Both the position numbers and the translations under genes were made by a program. From Epiperipatus broadwayi (Eukaryota > Onychophora > Udeonychophora > Euonychophora > Peripatidae), in the NCBI GenBank assembly GCA_028023455.1, contig JAQFVV010012489.1:1332381-1396380 (forward strand): a DNA stretch of 64,000 nucleotides, given 5' to 3'. Positions 52,301-63,911 of the stretch are shown here, piece after piece (position 1 is the stretch's first letter; each line of letters begins with the position of its first letter). The notes under the pieces were generated by a model. That model ran no database searches, was not told where the DNA came from, and was given only the letters and a program-made list of their open reading frames with translations.

Positions 52301-52576
52301 TAAGCATATGAAATAATGATCACACCATCAAAGTGGATGCATTACCAACTAATAAAAGTAAAAAAAAATGAAAATTTAAATTTGTTCAATTATGGGGAAT
52401 CCTTATGCTCAGCCTGTCACTATGTTATTTGAATGTCACATGGTCTTCCAAGAAATAAACTATAATTACTATCATTAAAAATATACAAATTGAAAAATAC
52501 CGTAATATTTATTTAACCAATTTTTATCATTTCAATGTAATTATAAATTTTATTAAATGCTCACTATTATTTCAGT

Positions 52577-52698
52577 AATAGTTTTAACAAGGCTGTAAAC
52601 CTTAGCAATGAGCATCTGAAAAAGACCTACAGAGGTCCCTAGTGACGATTTTTTCAGACGCTCATTGCTAAGGTTTACAGCCTTGTTAAAACCATTTC
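52577..52698. repeat. Compact foldback with 45-bp arms
   Basis: Arm 52,579-52,623 (TTAACAAGGCTGTAAACCTT onward) is inverted at 52,649-52,694 with one or two mismatches and a loop of about 25 bp that itself contains GACC/GGTC. It would form a long, stable hairpin in DNA or RNA. This could be a miniature inverted-repeat transposon. Confidence 0.75.
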
Positions 52699-52734
52699 AA
52701 TGTAAGTTTATGGTTTTTTTTCCAGTTAATATAG

Positions 52735-52900
52735 TGTTAGCCTGCTATTCTCATGGATTAATGACTGAGACACTGTTGAAGCCTGAAATTTTATTTCAGA
52801 TATCTGACAATTAGTCAGCTATCATCAGGACTTGTCACCTTACTACTTTGGCTAGCCATTCAATTTTGATTGGTAAAATAGGTATCTAGCTATTCTTAGC
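52735..52900. repeat. Hairpin-rich patch next to the foldback
   Basis: Contains GCCTGAAATTTTATTTCAG and CTGACAATTAGTCAG, two short hairpins. On the minus strand CCTGATGATAGCTGAC is followed by GAAA, superficially hammerhead-like, but the spacing and stems do not fit. Confidence 0.4.
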
Positions 52901-53899
52901 TAATTATGAGTGGAGTTCTTAAGATAATCAACACAGATCAGTGTTATTACACCAATTATAAATCAATATCATAACTGTAATAATATGCAGTTTTATAAAA
53001 AAATGAAATAATGTATGTTATCTTTAGTATAAATTAGCAATGAAATTATGAACAAAAGATTTATGCAAATTTAAGAGGAAATATTTAGCACTGTAGAAAT
53101 GAAGTGAAAATTATATTATTTACTTCTACATTCATTGTACTGTCATTTGTTTAATTAATCCATGCTAATGTGAGAAAGTAATTCTCTAGATAATAATAAT
53201 AACAAGGTACTCATTTAGTTACAGATGAAGTATTGTATTGCTGCTTAATTGGTAAAAACTAGCTAACTGAAAGAAAAATCATAAGCTTTATTTTAACAAA
53301 AAATATTTACAAAGTTCAACAAGACTGAGCATGATTCTCAAAAAGTGGGCATATCAGGTTCTTATTTTTTGGCTAGATCCAATTTCTACTTTACTTGTAA
53401 TTATAGTTTATTTTCAATTTAGAACTCACCAACCCATGTTTTAAAATCATTTTCCTTTTAGAACATAAGAGCTATTTGCATATTTGATATATCAAAATAT
53501 AATATTAAGCCTATCAAACACACTTCAACTTATTTTAATTGTATTTAAGTGATGATTTATTTAACATTTAACTTTCTTATCAAATAATATAAAGTGTAAT
53601 TGATCTCTGCAATCTTAAACTGTTGTTTTATAAAAATTGTAAAATGAGAGGGATGGAGATGGAACAAGATTTCTTTAATAAAGAAAAATAAATTTGTGAA
53701 TATCTGCACAAGATTCATTGTCTTAAACTCTGTTTTTATAGCATTGGTAACTTTTAAAAGTGAAAAGAACATTATTTTACTTGATATAAAGTTCTGTGGG
53801 GTGTAGGCTTCATGATGTAGTGGTTAGTGTATTTGTTTGACATGACAATGATCTAATTTCAACACTTTAAGTCTATAATTTTTTTTCATATTACTGAGT
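52901..53899. other. AT-rich spacer
   Basis: Nothing supported. TTTAGCACTGTA near 53,085 echoes the small repeat at 8.56 and 8.78 kb in inverted form. Confidence 0.55.
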
Positions 53900-54560
53900 A
53901 TTTCAAGCAGCCTTGGAGCCTTTTTTTAAGATATAAACTAATCATTTTTAGCCATTAACAGCTGACTGCAAGATTAAAAACTTCCAAAAATTCTTAGTAA
54001 CAAACAAAAACATTTTTCTTTTCTGCAATAATCTAGCAATTTTATTTACTTCATTATACCATCTTAAAGTAGGTTTATTCAAAGGAATCTTCTCTTCTCT
54101 AAGTACTCTCTTATGTATTGCTCTAATTTAATCTTTAGGTATTTAGTAGTCCACTAATTACCAATCCTTTATTATGTGTCCAACTCATTTTCATTTGGAT
54201 TCTCTAATTTTTATAATTATGTAAGCCAATATTTGAAATGATTTATTTTTACCCTATCTTCTTCTAATTATTTCCAGCAGAAGACTTGCCATGCTTCTAT
54301 GTTACAATTGTAATCTTTGTTTTATTTTATAATTCATTGACTAATAGTTTTTTTTTTTTAAAAAATAAAACATATGTCTATTTTCTTTAAATATAATATA
54401 AAAATTTGTCTATCAAATGCTCTCCAAGATAATTTAATTTTATTTATTTCATTAATTTGTTTTTTGAGTAGATATTATTTGATTCAAATGAAAATAATCT
54501 CTCACTTTTTCTCCCAGTAACTGTATTATTTTAGGAAATTTGTTAAATTGTAATTATATT
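53900..54560 (-). pseudogene. Very decayed RTE-like LINE fragment
   Basis: Plus-strand text such as AAATGCTCTCCAAGATAATT and TATTTCATTAATTTG (about 54,415-54,465) is collinear with AAAAGCACTCCAACTAAGTT and GATTAATTTCCTCC in the better minus-strand copy at 39,257-39,300. Upstream and downstream blocks also follow its order loosely. No open frame. Confidence 0.35.
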
Positions 54561-54599
54561 AAAAGTTATTGCTGTCTGCCTATCCCTTGTATATGTATT

Positions 54600-54985
54600 T
54601 AATGGATTATGTCCTGTACATGAGGGGTCAGATTGACTTTAGGTCAACATGGGTGTGACAATAATCTCGGCCTTAGGGTGGCCTTTGAGCGTTCCATCAT
54701 CAGATTTTCAATTGGATGGACGGTTGAAGAGTTGGAGTGTGGAGTAGATTGAAGCCTGTCCATTAAAGTAGGAGAATTTGCTATCTTAATATATATCTGA
54801 GCACTTGTAGCATATATGTGTAGAGATGGTAATCTGGACCAACTGATGATTGCTGGTTTAGCATGAAATACGTATATTGGTGATTATTTATCTTTTCGAC
54901 ATATGTGTGTTCAGGTGTATCAGTGTTATGAGATAGTGTGGAGAGTGGTGGGTCATGTGAAAGTCTGTGCTCATACCCTGTCTAT
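54600..54985 (+). mobile_element. Hammerhead retroelement family A, copy with best ribozyme
   Basis: Body from about 54,626 (GGGGTCAGATTGACTTTAGG) through TTGAGCGTTCCATCATCAGA to a 3' end matching 12,345. It lacks the inverted 5' piece of copy 1 but has the longest 5' body. Comparison with the relics at 31.3 kb (GGGGTTAGATTGAC on the minus strand) shows that this 5' part belongs to the family. No open frame. Confidence 0.7.
54838..54881 (+). ncRNA. Type I hammerhead ribozyme motif, family A, best copy
   Basis: Stem I ACCAA (54,838-54,842) / TTGGT (54,877-54,881); CTGATGA; stem II TGCT/AGCA with loop GGTTT and T-T at 10.1-11.1; GAAA (54,865-54,868); stem III ATACGTAT, self-complementary with no loop; A17 at 54,876 (AUA triplet). 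Only the base of stem II is non-canonical. Confidence 0.68.
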
Positions 54986-57333
54986 TAAAAGTTATTAAAA
55001 CAGCAAGAATAAGAAATAGTGATCATGTCTGGTGTTTTAAGAAATGGTGATCATGTGATATATTAAAAGTTATTTTCAATCTTTTTTTCAAACTGGATAA
55101 ATACCATTTAAACATTCTTGAATGTAAGTTCCTAGCTGATGTTAGAAACAATATCATTTGCAAATGCAAATCTAAGATGATTTAGATAAAACATCATTTA
55201 AAAATTTTCTTCTAACATTATTGGAAATACTTTTAGAGAAATAGAATATTTTGGCCATATGCTAGTTTTTATTTTGAATTTTTTAGGTGCAATATAATTT
55301 GTTGCTCCCAATGGTATACGCTGTTAGATCACGAAGAGAAGTGGCAAACATTTTTATTTTAAATCAGTTAATTAAAGCCTGATGTTTTTTCATTTTCATA
55401 ACTAAAAATCAATACAAGAATTTTTTACTCTTGAGTTTACTATATTCACAACCCATACACTGCAAGGGTAATTTCTTAACAATTTCATTTAATAAACTTA
55501 ATGAAATATAATTTTTTACTTATTTTTTAATAATTTTAATGACATTTTTATTTTTTAAATTATTAATCACAGTTGGAATACATATTCAGATAGGAACTGT
55601 TGTGCACAAGGCTAAGTATATATCGTAATTAGTTATTTATAGGTATTTGACAAAACGATGAAAAATTACTCAAATTTTAACAACATGACAATTAAAAGAC
55701 AGTATGCATATTACTTTCATCGCCACTGTTTCTTTATGAGACAGTTGAGGAGGCTCTTGACCTACAGCATATTAATTAAATGCTGATTTATCCTTTTCAT
55801 CATTTATATTATTGATCAAAGATATTGAAATTTTAATGATTTTCTTTATGTTTAAGGACATTTGCAAATTAAACGACGGACAAAAAAATATCATGCTCAT
55901 TAATAAAAACTGGTATGAGGGGAAAGTTTTTGAAAAAGAAAATAATCATATTATAATAGACTGCTTTACCTTTTAAAATGAAAGTTTTTCAAATTCATTT
56001 TTAATAAATGTGTAATACTTCCCTGAATTTATAATGTTAGATAAATATTATGAAATATATCTAAATCATGTCATATATATATTCTTTTTTTATATTTTAA
56101 AATAAAAATAAAAACTCTAGGTATTAATGAATTTTAATTTTATTTTATTCCCACCTCCCCATTTCATGATCTTATATATGTAAATAGAAAGATCTGAAAT
56201 CAGGATTTTTCAGTTTATTTAACTTCCATTCTATTATTTACAAACATTGCACAAATAAATATAGAGAGAATTCAATCTCGAATATGAACAAAAAAATCTA
56301 AAATCATTTTTTAAGTTGCTAAGATTAATGAGAAAATAATAAATCCTAGATTTTCGCTCTACAGTCTAAGCATTAGACATATTGATTTAATATTGATTAA
56401 TCAATTGACTTATATAAGAGACTAACAATTATAGGCTCACAGACTATTAAAACAATGATACTACTAACAAGCCCATATGGAATTTGGTACATTGATAGAA
56501 AAGAAAGTGTCGAGCTCAAGTACCATGAACTGCATGCAGATCAGTTAGATTAACTTCTGGTGAATGAACTTCAAACAAATTCCTGAACAAAAATCCAATT
56601 TTCTAAAATTACTTTTTGACTTTATAGTCAATACATTGACAGTCTGGTAATATCAACGCCCAGATAAGTTGATTATGTGAAGGCTACATAAAGAAATTAG
56701 TCTGAATTGTGATATAACAATATAAGCTATAGGTTTTGAACACTAAGCATTATATCAAATGTGTCTTCACTAATAGGATCATATCTCATTCTCTTACTAT
56801 CTAAAAATGAATAAATAAAAATAAAAGTCTGTAAAAAATATTTTACTATTAAAGCTAATAAACATTAAAGTACTACTTAATTGAGGCTACTTAATATAGA
56901 AAACAATAATAGATGTACTTAAAAACATTCAATCCACCATATATTCTTGACCACAAAAATAAAGATATCCAAAAAAGATAACTGATCCCAAGATGCAATT
57001 TATCCCGAAGTAGCAACCTTCTGGGATAGAAATAATATGATAATATCCAGCCTAATAAATGATCAGTAATAATCATCAATGTATTTACCTGAAGTAAATG
57101 ATGGCAAAGATAAAGTGCAGAAAGTTTAATACTTGTAAGTCAACTTGTAATAAATAGTATTGGTCAAGTATTGTGTATATGGGTGTATATATATATTTAA
57201 AAAAACACAATTTCTATAGGATACACTAATTTTATACTAAATCTTCAAAGTCTCATCATGTGAAAAATATCACAACTTCCTAATATAAAATTAACTAATT
57301 GTACCACCTTAATTACAAAGACTTTATTACAAT
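54986..57333. other. AT-rich spacer, nothing recognised
   Basis: No coding region, tRNA-like block or long repeat seen. Confidence 0.6.
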
Positions 57334-57650
57334 TTATTTCCGACTTTCTTAAACACTTCAACAATACTATTTTTATATCAAAATGTTATTCTTACAATTT
57401 CAACTGTCTTACAGTCATCATCAGAGCTACAATATTCAAATAGATCATTATACAATTAATACATTTTATACACTTATTTATATACATAATTAAATACATA
57501 ATTAAACATACTTCTTAACCTGATCACTATAAATAATGATTTTCCATTTTATTAGTCTAATTCTTAATTAATTTTACAGTTGAAACTGTAAGAATAAAGT
57601 TTTGATATAAAAAATAGTATTGTTGAAGTGTTTAAGAAAGTTGGAAATGA
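57334..57650. repeat. Foldback with 74-bp arms and a hammerhead-like core
   Basis: 57,334-57,407 and 57,577-57,650 are inverted copies (CTTAAACACTTCAACAATAC), with a spacer of about 170 bp. On the minus strand just inside the left arm, CTGATGA (57,418-57,424) is followed by a hairpin ACTGT-AAG-ACAGT and GAAA (57,398-57,401), the order of a hammerhead core, but with an extra base in stem II and no convincing stem I. Confidence 0.6.
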
Positions 57651-58235
57651 TATATGTAAATATAGAAATTAATTACATAAGAAAAGAAAGAAGAAAATTA
57701 TATTACAATTCATACAACAAAATAACACATTTTGCTCCTAAATCAATGCAAACATAAGCAGAGATGTTATTACCATTCTTAACAATAAATTTTCTATTTG
57801 CACTACATTTAAAAAAAAGAAATAATTGCTAATTATTTTATTAATATGTGAAACTTCACATTACACTATTTCTAAAACATCTAATCATGTATAATTCTAT
57901 ACTGATAGTCTAAGTGGTACACCTAGGTAAACTAAAATGTAGGTTGTTACAGAATTTGTTAATAAAATTCCAGCATAGTATTATTTATAGTTTCCATATA
58001 TACAGAATAATGTATATCATAGTCTATTTCTATTTTTAACTATTTGAAAAATATGAAAGAGACTATTAGATACCCCTTACTGAATTGTTATGCAAGTGAC
58101 ATACCCTAAAAATTATTTAAAATAAGATTTTATTATACAACAACAAGGGTTACACACTAGTTACATATCATTAAATTAGAAAACAAGGATAACAACCTAA
58201 TTATATTTGATCTAAGAGTTTAGTTTGTTACACAA

Positions 58236-58238
<3 letters not shown>
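57651..58238. other. AT-rich spacer
   Basis: No feature recognised. Confidence 0.6.

Positions 58239-58307
<69 letters not shown>
58239..58307. repeat. AT dinucleotide microsatellite
   Basis: About 34 uninterrupted AT units. Confidence 0.95.
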
Positions 58308-58309
<2 letters not shown>

Positions 58310-59914
58310 TCACTGATTGATTACTAACTTATAACAAAGTTAAGATGACAGAGTATTGTGAATTAATTAAGTTTATGATGGATATTATCTATTTGGATAT
58401 AATCAATCAACAATAGCACTTTATTACATGTTTTAGCAATGTGAGATATCAAGTAATTTCTATTATAAATTTGTATAGTGAAACAGAAAACAACAAAATT
58501 TATAAAAGACAGTATATGGATCTGCCTGTTTCCAGTTGAGATATGATGAGTTAATAGAATGAATGGTAATAAGTATTTTATTCAGGCTGAATAACTGAAG
58601 AATAATAGTCAAATTGAAGGTATTTTAACACAATTATCTTAAAATAATTTAATATTTCAAAAATAAATTTTATTCATTGTCATATAAAATTTTAAAATTG
58701 GCATAACAAATAAAACTAGTCAAAAATATTACAACCTAAATATTCTAAGCAATAAATATGTAAGGGTTAAAAGATAAATAGATTAAAATTTACAACTTAC
58801 TAGTTTTAATAAAATTATGTTAAAATACGGATTTCTAAATAAATTTCTTCATAAAAAATATTTGTATATATAATGTGTATGTGCGAATGCTGTGAAAGGA
58901 CCTTTTATCCTATAATAATTGTTGACTTAATCAAAGTTTACATATATTACAAAAATGTAATATATAATTATAAAAAATATAAATAGCCATTAAACAGCCC
59001 ACTTTAATAATAAACTTTCTCTAATAACCCATTGAAGAAGTGTGCAAGAGAAAACATTATATATCATGTTAAGTACTGATTGGTGAAACTTTAAACAGTT
59101 TTTCATTTTTGTTTCACTCTTAAATTGAGACTATATAGATATACATTTAGACATAATATTGTTTGATCATCTGGATTGTTTATAGGCTGGTTTTCCGAAG
59201 GAAAAAATATGGGAAGTGAGAAAAAAATCAAGTTATACTGAACTAAGACTTGAACTCACTATGTGGATATGGTAATTATGTACAATTACATTATGAGGTT
59301 AATATGTAAAGTTAGCTATATATATATGGATGTAATCAAAAAGTAATTGCAGTATAACAACATTATGAAAGCTTCATCTCTCTAAGAATATTCGTCATTT
59401 ATAATCCAAGAATAATGAAGAAGAATCAGAATATATTAAATCTCAGAAGTTATTTTTATTTATTCTACATTTTCATATTATTATCCATATGGATTAGAAA
59501 TTCTTTAGCTCTATTCATTAAGATGTCAAAAATGAAGGATAATTTAGCCAAGTTTATGATTTCTATTTTTTTTTTTTTTGATAAACAAATAAAAACAGAA
59601 AAAGCAATAAAATTGATTGGAATATATATAAATAAGTAATGTATTAACTTTATTTATGTCCTCTATAAAAAAATTATAGTTTTATATACATCAATATTTA
59701 ATGAAAAGTTCAAGCCCAAATTTAGGTATGAGCAATAATTGTTGGTTTATTTCAAGAATAAGCTCTAATAATAAGTTGCCCATCTATGGTTTTAAAACAG
59801 TTATTGATGGAAGAGTGCATGCTAATTTTCTAATGCATGTAATTTATATATATATATTATTATTGTTTTCCTGAAGGTTTGTGATGATGGTGTTCTAGTT
59901 GTATTTTTATAGTG
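58308..59914. other. AT-rich spacer
   Basis: The open frame at 59,415-59,639 (plus) is Lys/Ile/Phe-rich with no recognisable domain. I do not call it. Confidence 0.55.
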
Positions 59915-60100
59915 GACCATTTCCATCATCCAACATGAGCACTGAATGTCCCCAGAAAAAATCAACTCCAATCAAACCTTCCAAACACATTCAACTGCCA
60001 GCAACAGCACATCAAACAGATCAGTACACGCACAACGCTTCAAGAGGCATATTTGTTCAACAATGAAAACACATTGCCAAAAAAATATAATTATACACAG
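59915..60100. repeat. Dispersed repeat shared with 50.07 kb and 61.45 kb
   Basis: A less AT-rich patch. CCATTTCCATCATC...CAAACACATTCAACTGCCAGCAA resembles 50,088-50,155 (AAATACATTTAACTGTTAG), and CAACAATGAAAACACATTG resembles 61,447-61,465. Probably an old transposon family of unknown type. Confidence 0.45.
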
Positions 60101-60904
60101 GCCCTTCTCCTTTTATTAAATTTAGTAAATATGTATCTTAATTATTGCAGATTGCATTTTTAATTTTAAATCGTACAAAGTGTTTTTATTATAGATAATT
60201 TATAAGAGAATCTTTCCTTATTTCTAAGAAATGCTTTTGATAGTTGATAGTATTTGGGAAGCGAGAAAGATTACTATTTAATTTGAAAAGAAATTGAAAA
60301 TTATTAAAATATACTTTAATTAAGTATAACTATTTTTTTTTCAAATTCTAGACAAATAAGTGAAAATTCAATAAAGTTAAAATGCCTAGGAAGACAATAA
60401 GGTGTTGGTCTAATCACCTAATTTTAAAATCGATATTTTTATTCTTGACTTCGTAAAGAAATTCTCTGCTAATTAAAAAATCACAACTTTCTAATGGCCA
60501 TATCATGTGTTTTTGTTATTGTACCTGTTAAAATGAATCGGCTGCTTTCCAGATCACAGTGATAATATAGTTAAATTAATAAAAAAAATTATAAGTATAT
60601 AATAGAATAAAAAGGAAAACTAAGAAAATAAAAATAAATGGAGATATTATCTAGTTGATTAGATTGTGCACATGATGGAGATTGTTTTTGCAAAAAAAAT
60701 CTTCAGAAATGCAGAAAATGTTACAAGATCTAAATGAGAGTAAAAACGTACTACAAGTGACAAATTCTAAAAAAGACTACAAATAATATTTTATAATTTT
60801 TCATAAAAAAAAAAATAAATAAAGATTATCAGCAACAAACTAAAACTTAACAATTACAAATATTTGGTTCAAATTATTAATAAAAATGAAAACATACAAT
60901 TTAT

Positions 60905-61345
60905 CATAGAATTAAACTTGGATAGAGTATTTTTAATGGAATGAATTTAATATTCAAAGGAAGTGTATCTATGTGTTTGAAAAAAAAAAAATTTTGATAG
61001 AAGTGTTTTACCAGTTTCTATATGTGAATCTGAGACTTGGATGCTTAGCAGAGGAGCATTAGAAAAACTACAGATTACACAATACATTATAAAAAGATGC
61101 ATATTAAAATAATAAAACAGGATTGAAGGCAAACATCCATGAGGAAGAAAACAAATAGGCATTATTCAAATTGAAGCTAAAATGAATCTGGGCCTGCTAT
61201 CTTGTTAGAAGAGATGGTAACAGACTGGCAACTGAAGTTGACATATTCTAAGGGATTATAAAAGATCTAGAAAATAAACATGTCAGATGACTGAATAAGA
61301 TAATGATGATTTCTGGAGTACAATAAAGAAGCTATGAATCAAAGA
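60905..61345 (+). pseudogene. RTE-like LINE 3' fragment, decayed
   Basis: Plus strand: ATAGAATTAAACTTGG, TGAATCTGAGACTTGGATGC (ESETWML) and GCAGAGGAGCATTAGAAAAA follow the YGSETWTLNRRAIQRL region of the other copies, and the block AGAAGAGATGGTAACAGACTGG follows the C-terminal part. Stops throughout. Confidence 0.65.
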
Positions 61346-62134
61346 AATTAGTTTTATACTTTATGATTTCCATTCACATTTTTTTTTTGTAAATATTTTA
61401 ATACTTAAGAAAAAATACCACTAAAACTGATTTGAATATTGCTTCAACAATGAGAACACACTATCAAAAACAAATTATCCTGAAATGTAATGAGAATGTT
61501 TGAAAATGATGATGATAATTTATATTTCATTTTAGTAGATGTTATAATGCCTGAAAATGTAGCCCAAAGCAGGTGGCACACAGTTTCAACACTTCAAGGT
61601 AGTTGTGATTACCTTTAAATTAATCACCTGTAAGCCATTTTTCCATATTTATTATCACAAGTGAAAATACAATGGATAAAGTTAATTATAAAATTTAATA
61701 TGAATAGAATGTTTTTATTAGAAGTGAGTAATTATTCAAAGGCTATACCGATATCTAAATACATTACAAATGTTAAAGTAATTTTTGTTAATGTTAATAT
61801 TAAAATTTTTAAATGTTTTGAGCTAAAAATAGGAAAAAAACTTAATAAAAAACAACATGGAGCCTCTTCTGTATTTATATCAAATTTACTTTTAAAAATC
61901 TTAGAAAAGATCTGCATATCTATTACATCAATCTAACTCCTCATATTATCACATCATTACATATTAATTTATATTAACAGGAGAGGGATGGGTTGGACTT
62001 ATACTATAATGTAAACTTTTTCCAAGGCAATATGTCATATATATATATATATATATATAACTATTTCCAAGGCAATATATATATATATATATATAAAACC
62101 AAAACTGTCTAACACTATACTAGCAAAAAATAAA
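61346..62134. other. AT-rich flank of the palindrome with TA repeats
   Basis: TTTCCAAGGCAATAT occurs twice (about 62,019 and 62,066), each followed by a TA run. An open frame at 61,661-61,936 is unrecognised. TCAATCTAACTCCTCAT near 61,928 recalls family A 5' sequence. Confidence 0.5.
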
Positions 62135-62293
62135 ATGCAAAACCATAAAACAATACAGTACTAGATTAAATTCAAAATTTTACCAAAATCCTTACACAAC
62201 CATGGTTTCATCTACTACAAATAGACCTTCTCAAGTGAAAATCAACCTAAAGGAAAACATATATATATACAAACAAACAAACCTTCCCATAAT

Positions 62294-63004
62294 TCATTTC
62301 AAACTCCACCTTCCCTTAATATCAAAAGAAGTCTTCATAAGATTGATAGCCTCAGAATCAAGGAGTTTTATCATCAAAGTCTCCTTTATTCTTCTTTTTA
62401 ACTCATTCTTTTCATAAAAAATAACCGAAGCATTGTCAAACAATATTCTATGACCTGTATTCAATTCATGAATATATAAAGCTGAGTTAAGATACCTATG
62501 TTTAACTCTACTTATATGAACCTTAACCCTTTCCTTAAGGCTAAATTTACTCTGGCCTACATAAAATTTACCACAACTACATGGAATTTTATAAACAATA
62601 CCAGGAATAGACCTACTATCAATAGACTGCTTTGAACCATTAAGTAATGAATTCAAATCAGAACCTTTCCTCCATGCAACCTTCTTTCCACCTAACAAAT
62701 GACTATTCCTATAAACCAAATTATAAATTGATGCTTTAAATGGTAAAGACATATAATCATCATCCTTACCAACAAAATTCTTATCATCCAAATCACGACT
62801 ATAAACATTATTATTAAATACCACTTTTTTAATAAAATCATGACTATAACCCAATTCTACATATTCAGCAGCAAATTGACTTTTTTGAATATCAGCATCA
62901 TTATTAAAATTATTAAGCCTTCTATTCCGACAACAAAAATTCAACAAAGACATTTTTTTATGTATAAAAGGCTGATAACTATCAGGCCTAATCATATTTC
63001 TCAA
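62294..63004 (-). CDS. Penelope-like polyprotein C-terminal part with GIY-YIG endonuclease (left arm)
   Basis: A 236-codon open frame on the minus strand. Residues about 1-90 (with LNFCCRNRRLNNF and FAAEYVELGYSHDFIKKV) match the connector between the reverse transcriptase and endonuclease of Penelope-like elements. LPFKASIYNLVYRN and WRKGSDLNSLL follow. From about residue 143 comes the GIY-YIG nuclease: GIVYKIPCSCGKFYVGQSKF, then SLKERVKVH (catalytic Arg and His) and a later KETLMIK (metal-binding Glu). The reverse transcriptase is absent because the arm is cut at the palindrome centre, and the ATG is simply the first Met after it. A remnant of the retroelement's integrase-like nuclease, probably not autonomous. 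Confidence 0.8.
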   Translation of the reverse strand: MRNMIRPDSYQPFIHKKMSLLNFCCRNRRLNNFNNDADIQKSQFAAEYVELGYSHDFIKKVVFNNNVYSRDLDDKNFVGKDDDYMSLPFKASIYNLVYRNSHLLGGKKVAWRKGSDLNSLLNGSKQSIDSRSIPGIVYKIPCSCGKFYVGQSKFSLKERVKVHISRVKHRYLNSALYIHELNTGHRILFDNASVIFYEKNELKRRIKETLMIKLLDSEAINLMKTSFDIKGRWSLK

Positions 63005-63041
63005 ATTTTTAGGTTTTATAAAATCTAAAAAACCTAAAAAT

Positions 63042-63752
63042 TTGAGAAATATGATTAGGCCTGATAGTTATCAGCCTTTTATACATAAAAAAATGTCTTT
63101 GTTGAATTTTTGTTGTCGGAATAGAAGGCTTAATAATTTTAATAATGATGCTGATATTCAAAAAAGTCAATTTGCTGCTGAATATGTAGAATTGGGTTAT
63201 AGTCATGATTTTATTAAAAAAGTGGTATTTAATAATAATGTTTATAGTCGTGATTTGGATGATAAGAATTTTGTTGGTAAGGATGATGATTATATGTCTT
63301 TACCATTTAAAGCATCAATTTATAATTTGGTTTATAGGAATAGTCATTTGTTAGGTGGAAAGAAGGTTGCATGGAGGAAAGGTTCTGATTTGAATTCATT
63401 ACTTAATGGTTCAAAGCAGTCTATTGATAGTAGGTCTATTCCTGGTATTGTTTATAAAATTCCATGTAGTTGTGGTAAATTTTATGTAGGCCAGAGTAAA
63501 TTTAGCCTTAAGGAAAGGGTTAAGGTTCATATAAGTAGAGTTAAACATAGGTATCTTAACTCAGCTTTATATATTCATGAATTGAATACAGGTCATAGAA
63601 TATTGTTTGACAATGCTTCGGTTATTTTTTATGAAAAGAATGAGTTAAAAAGAAGAATAAAGGAGACTTTGATGATAAAACTCCTTGATTCTGAGGCTAT
63701 CAATCTTATGAAGACTTCTTTTGATATTAAGGGAAGGTGGAGTTTGAAATGA
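63042..63752 (+). CDS. Penelope-like polyprotein C-terminal part with GIY-YIG endonuclease (right arm)
   Basis: Identical in translation to the left-arm copy, on the plus strand. The stop is followed by about 160 bp of shared 3' sequence, then a TA repeat and unrelated DNA. Absence of any amino-acid difference between the arms means the duplication is very recent, is maintained by gene conversion, or is an assembly fold-back. As in the left arm, there is no reverse transcriptase and no true start. Confidence 0.8.
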   Translation: MRNMIRPDSYQPFIHKKMSLLNFCCRNRRLNNFNNDADIQKSQFAAEYVELGYSHDFIKKVVFNNNVYSRDLDDKNFVGKDDDYMSLPFKASIYNLVYRNSHLLGGKKVAWRKGSDLNSLLNGSKQSIDSRSIPGIVYKIPCSCGKFYVGQSKFSLKERVKVHISRVKHRYLNSALYIHELNTGHRILFDNASVIFYEKNELKRRIKETLMIKLLDSEAINLMKTSFDIKGRWSLK

Positions 63753-63911
63753 ATTATGGGAAGGTTTGTTTGTTTGTATATATATATGTTTTCCTTTAGG
63801 TTGATTTTCACTTGAGAAGGTCTATTTGTAGTAGATGAAACCATGGTTGTGTAAGGATTTTGGTAAAATTTTGAATTTAATCTAGTACTGTATTGTTTTA
63901 TGGTTTTGCAT

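Larger units (their letters stand above)
62135..63911. repeat. Near-perfect palindrome, 883-bp arms, 11-bp centre
   Basis: Arm 62,135-63,017 is the reverse complement of 63,029-63,911, with only 63,018-63,028 unpaired. Both arms translate to the same 236-residue protein with no differences, and the non-coding flanks that I compared also match. Symmetry stops at TGCAAAACC/GGTTTTGCA, where the right side runs into a TA repeat and the left side does not, so the outer borders are real sequence changes. The arms are head-to-head copies of a 5'-truncated Penelope-like element. Confidence 0.9.

Noticed and set aside
52600-52660. GTGACGA and GAAA around the loop of the 52.6-kb foldback as a permuted hammerhead
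   Set aside because: C3 and part of the core are missing, and the long arms fully explain the pairing.
52775-52840. Hammerhead-like CCTGATGA...GAAA on the minus strand
   Set aside because: The hairpin between the core blocks has two extra bases on one side, stem I does not pair next to a valid cleavage triplet, and GAAAT/ATTTC forms its own hairpin.
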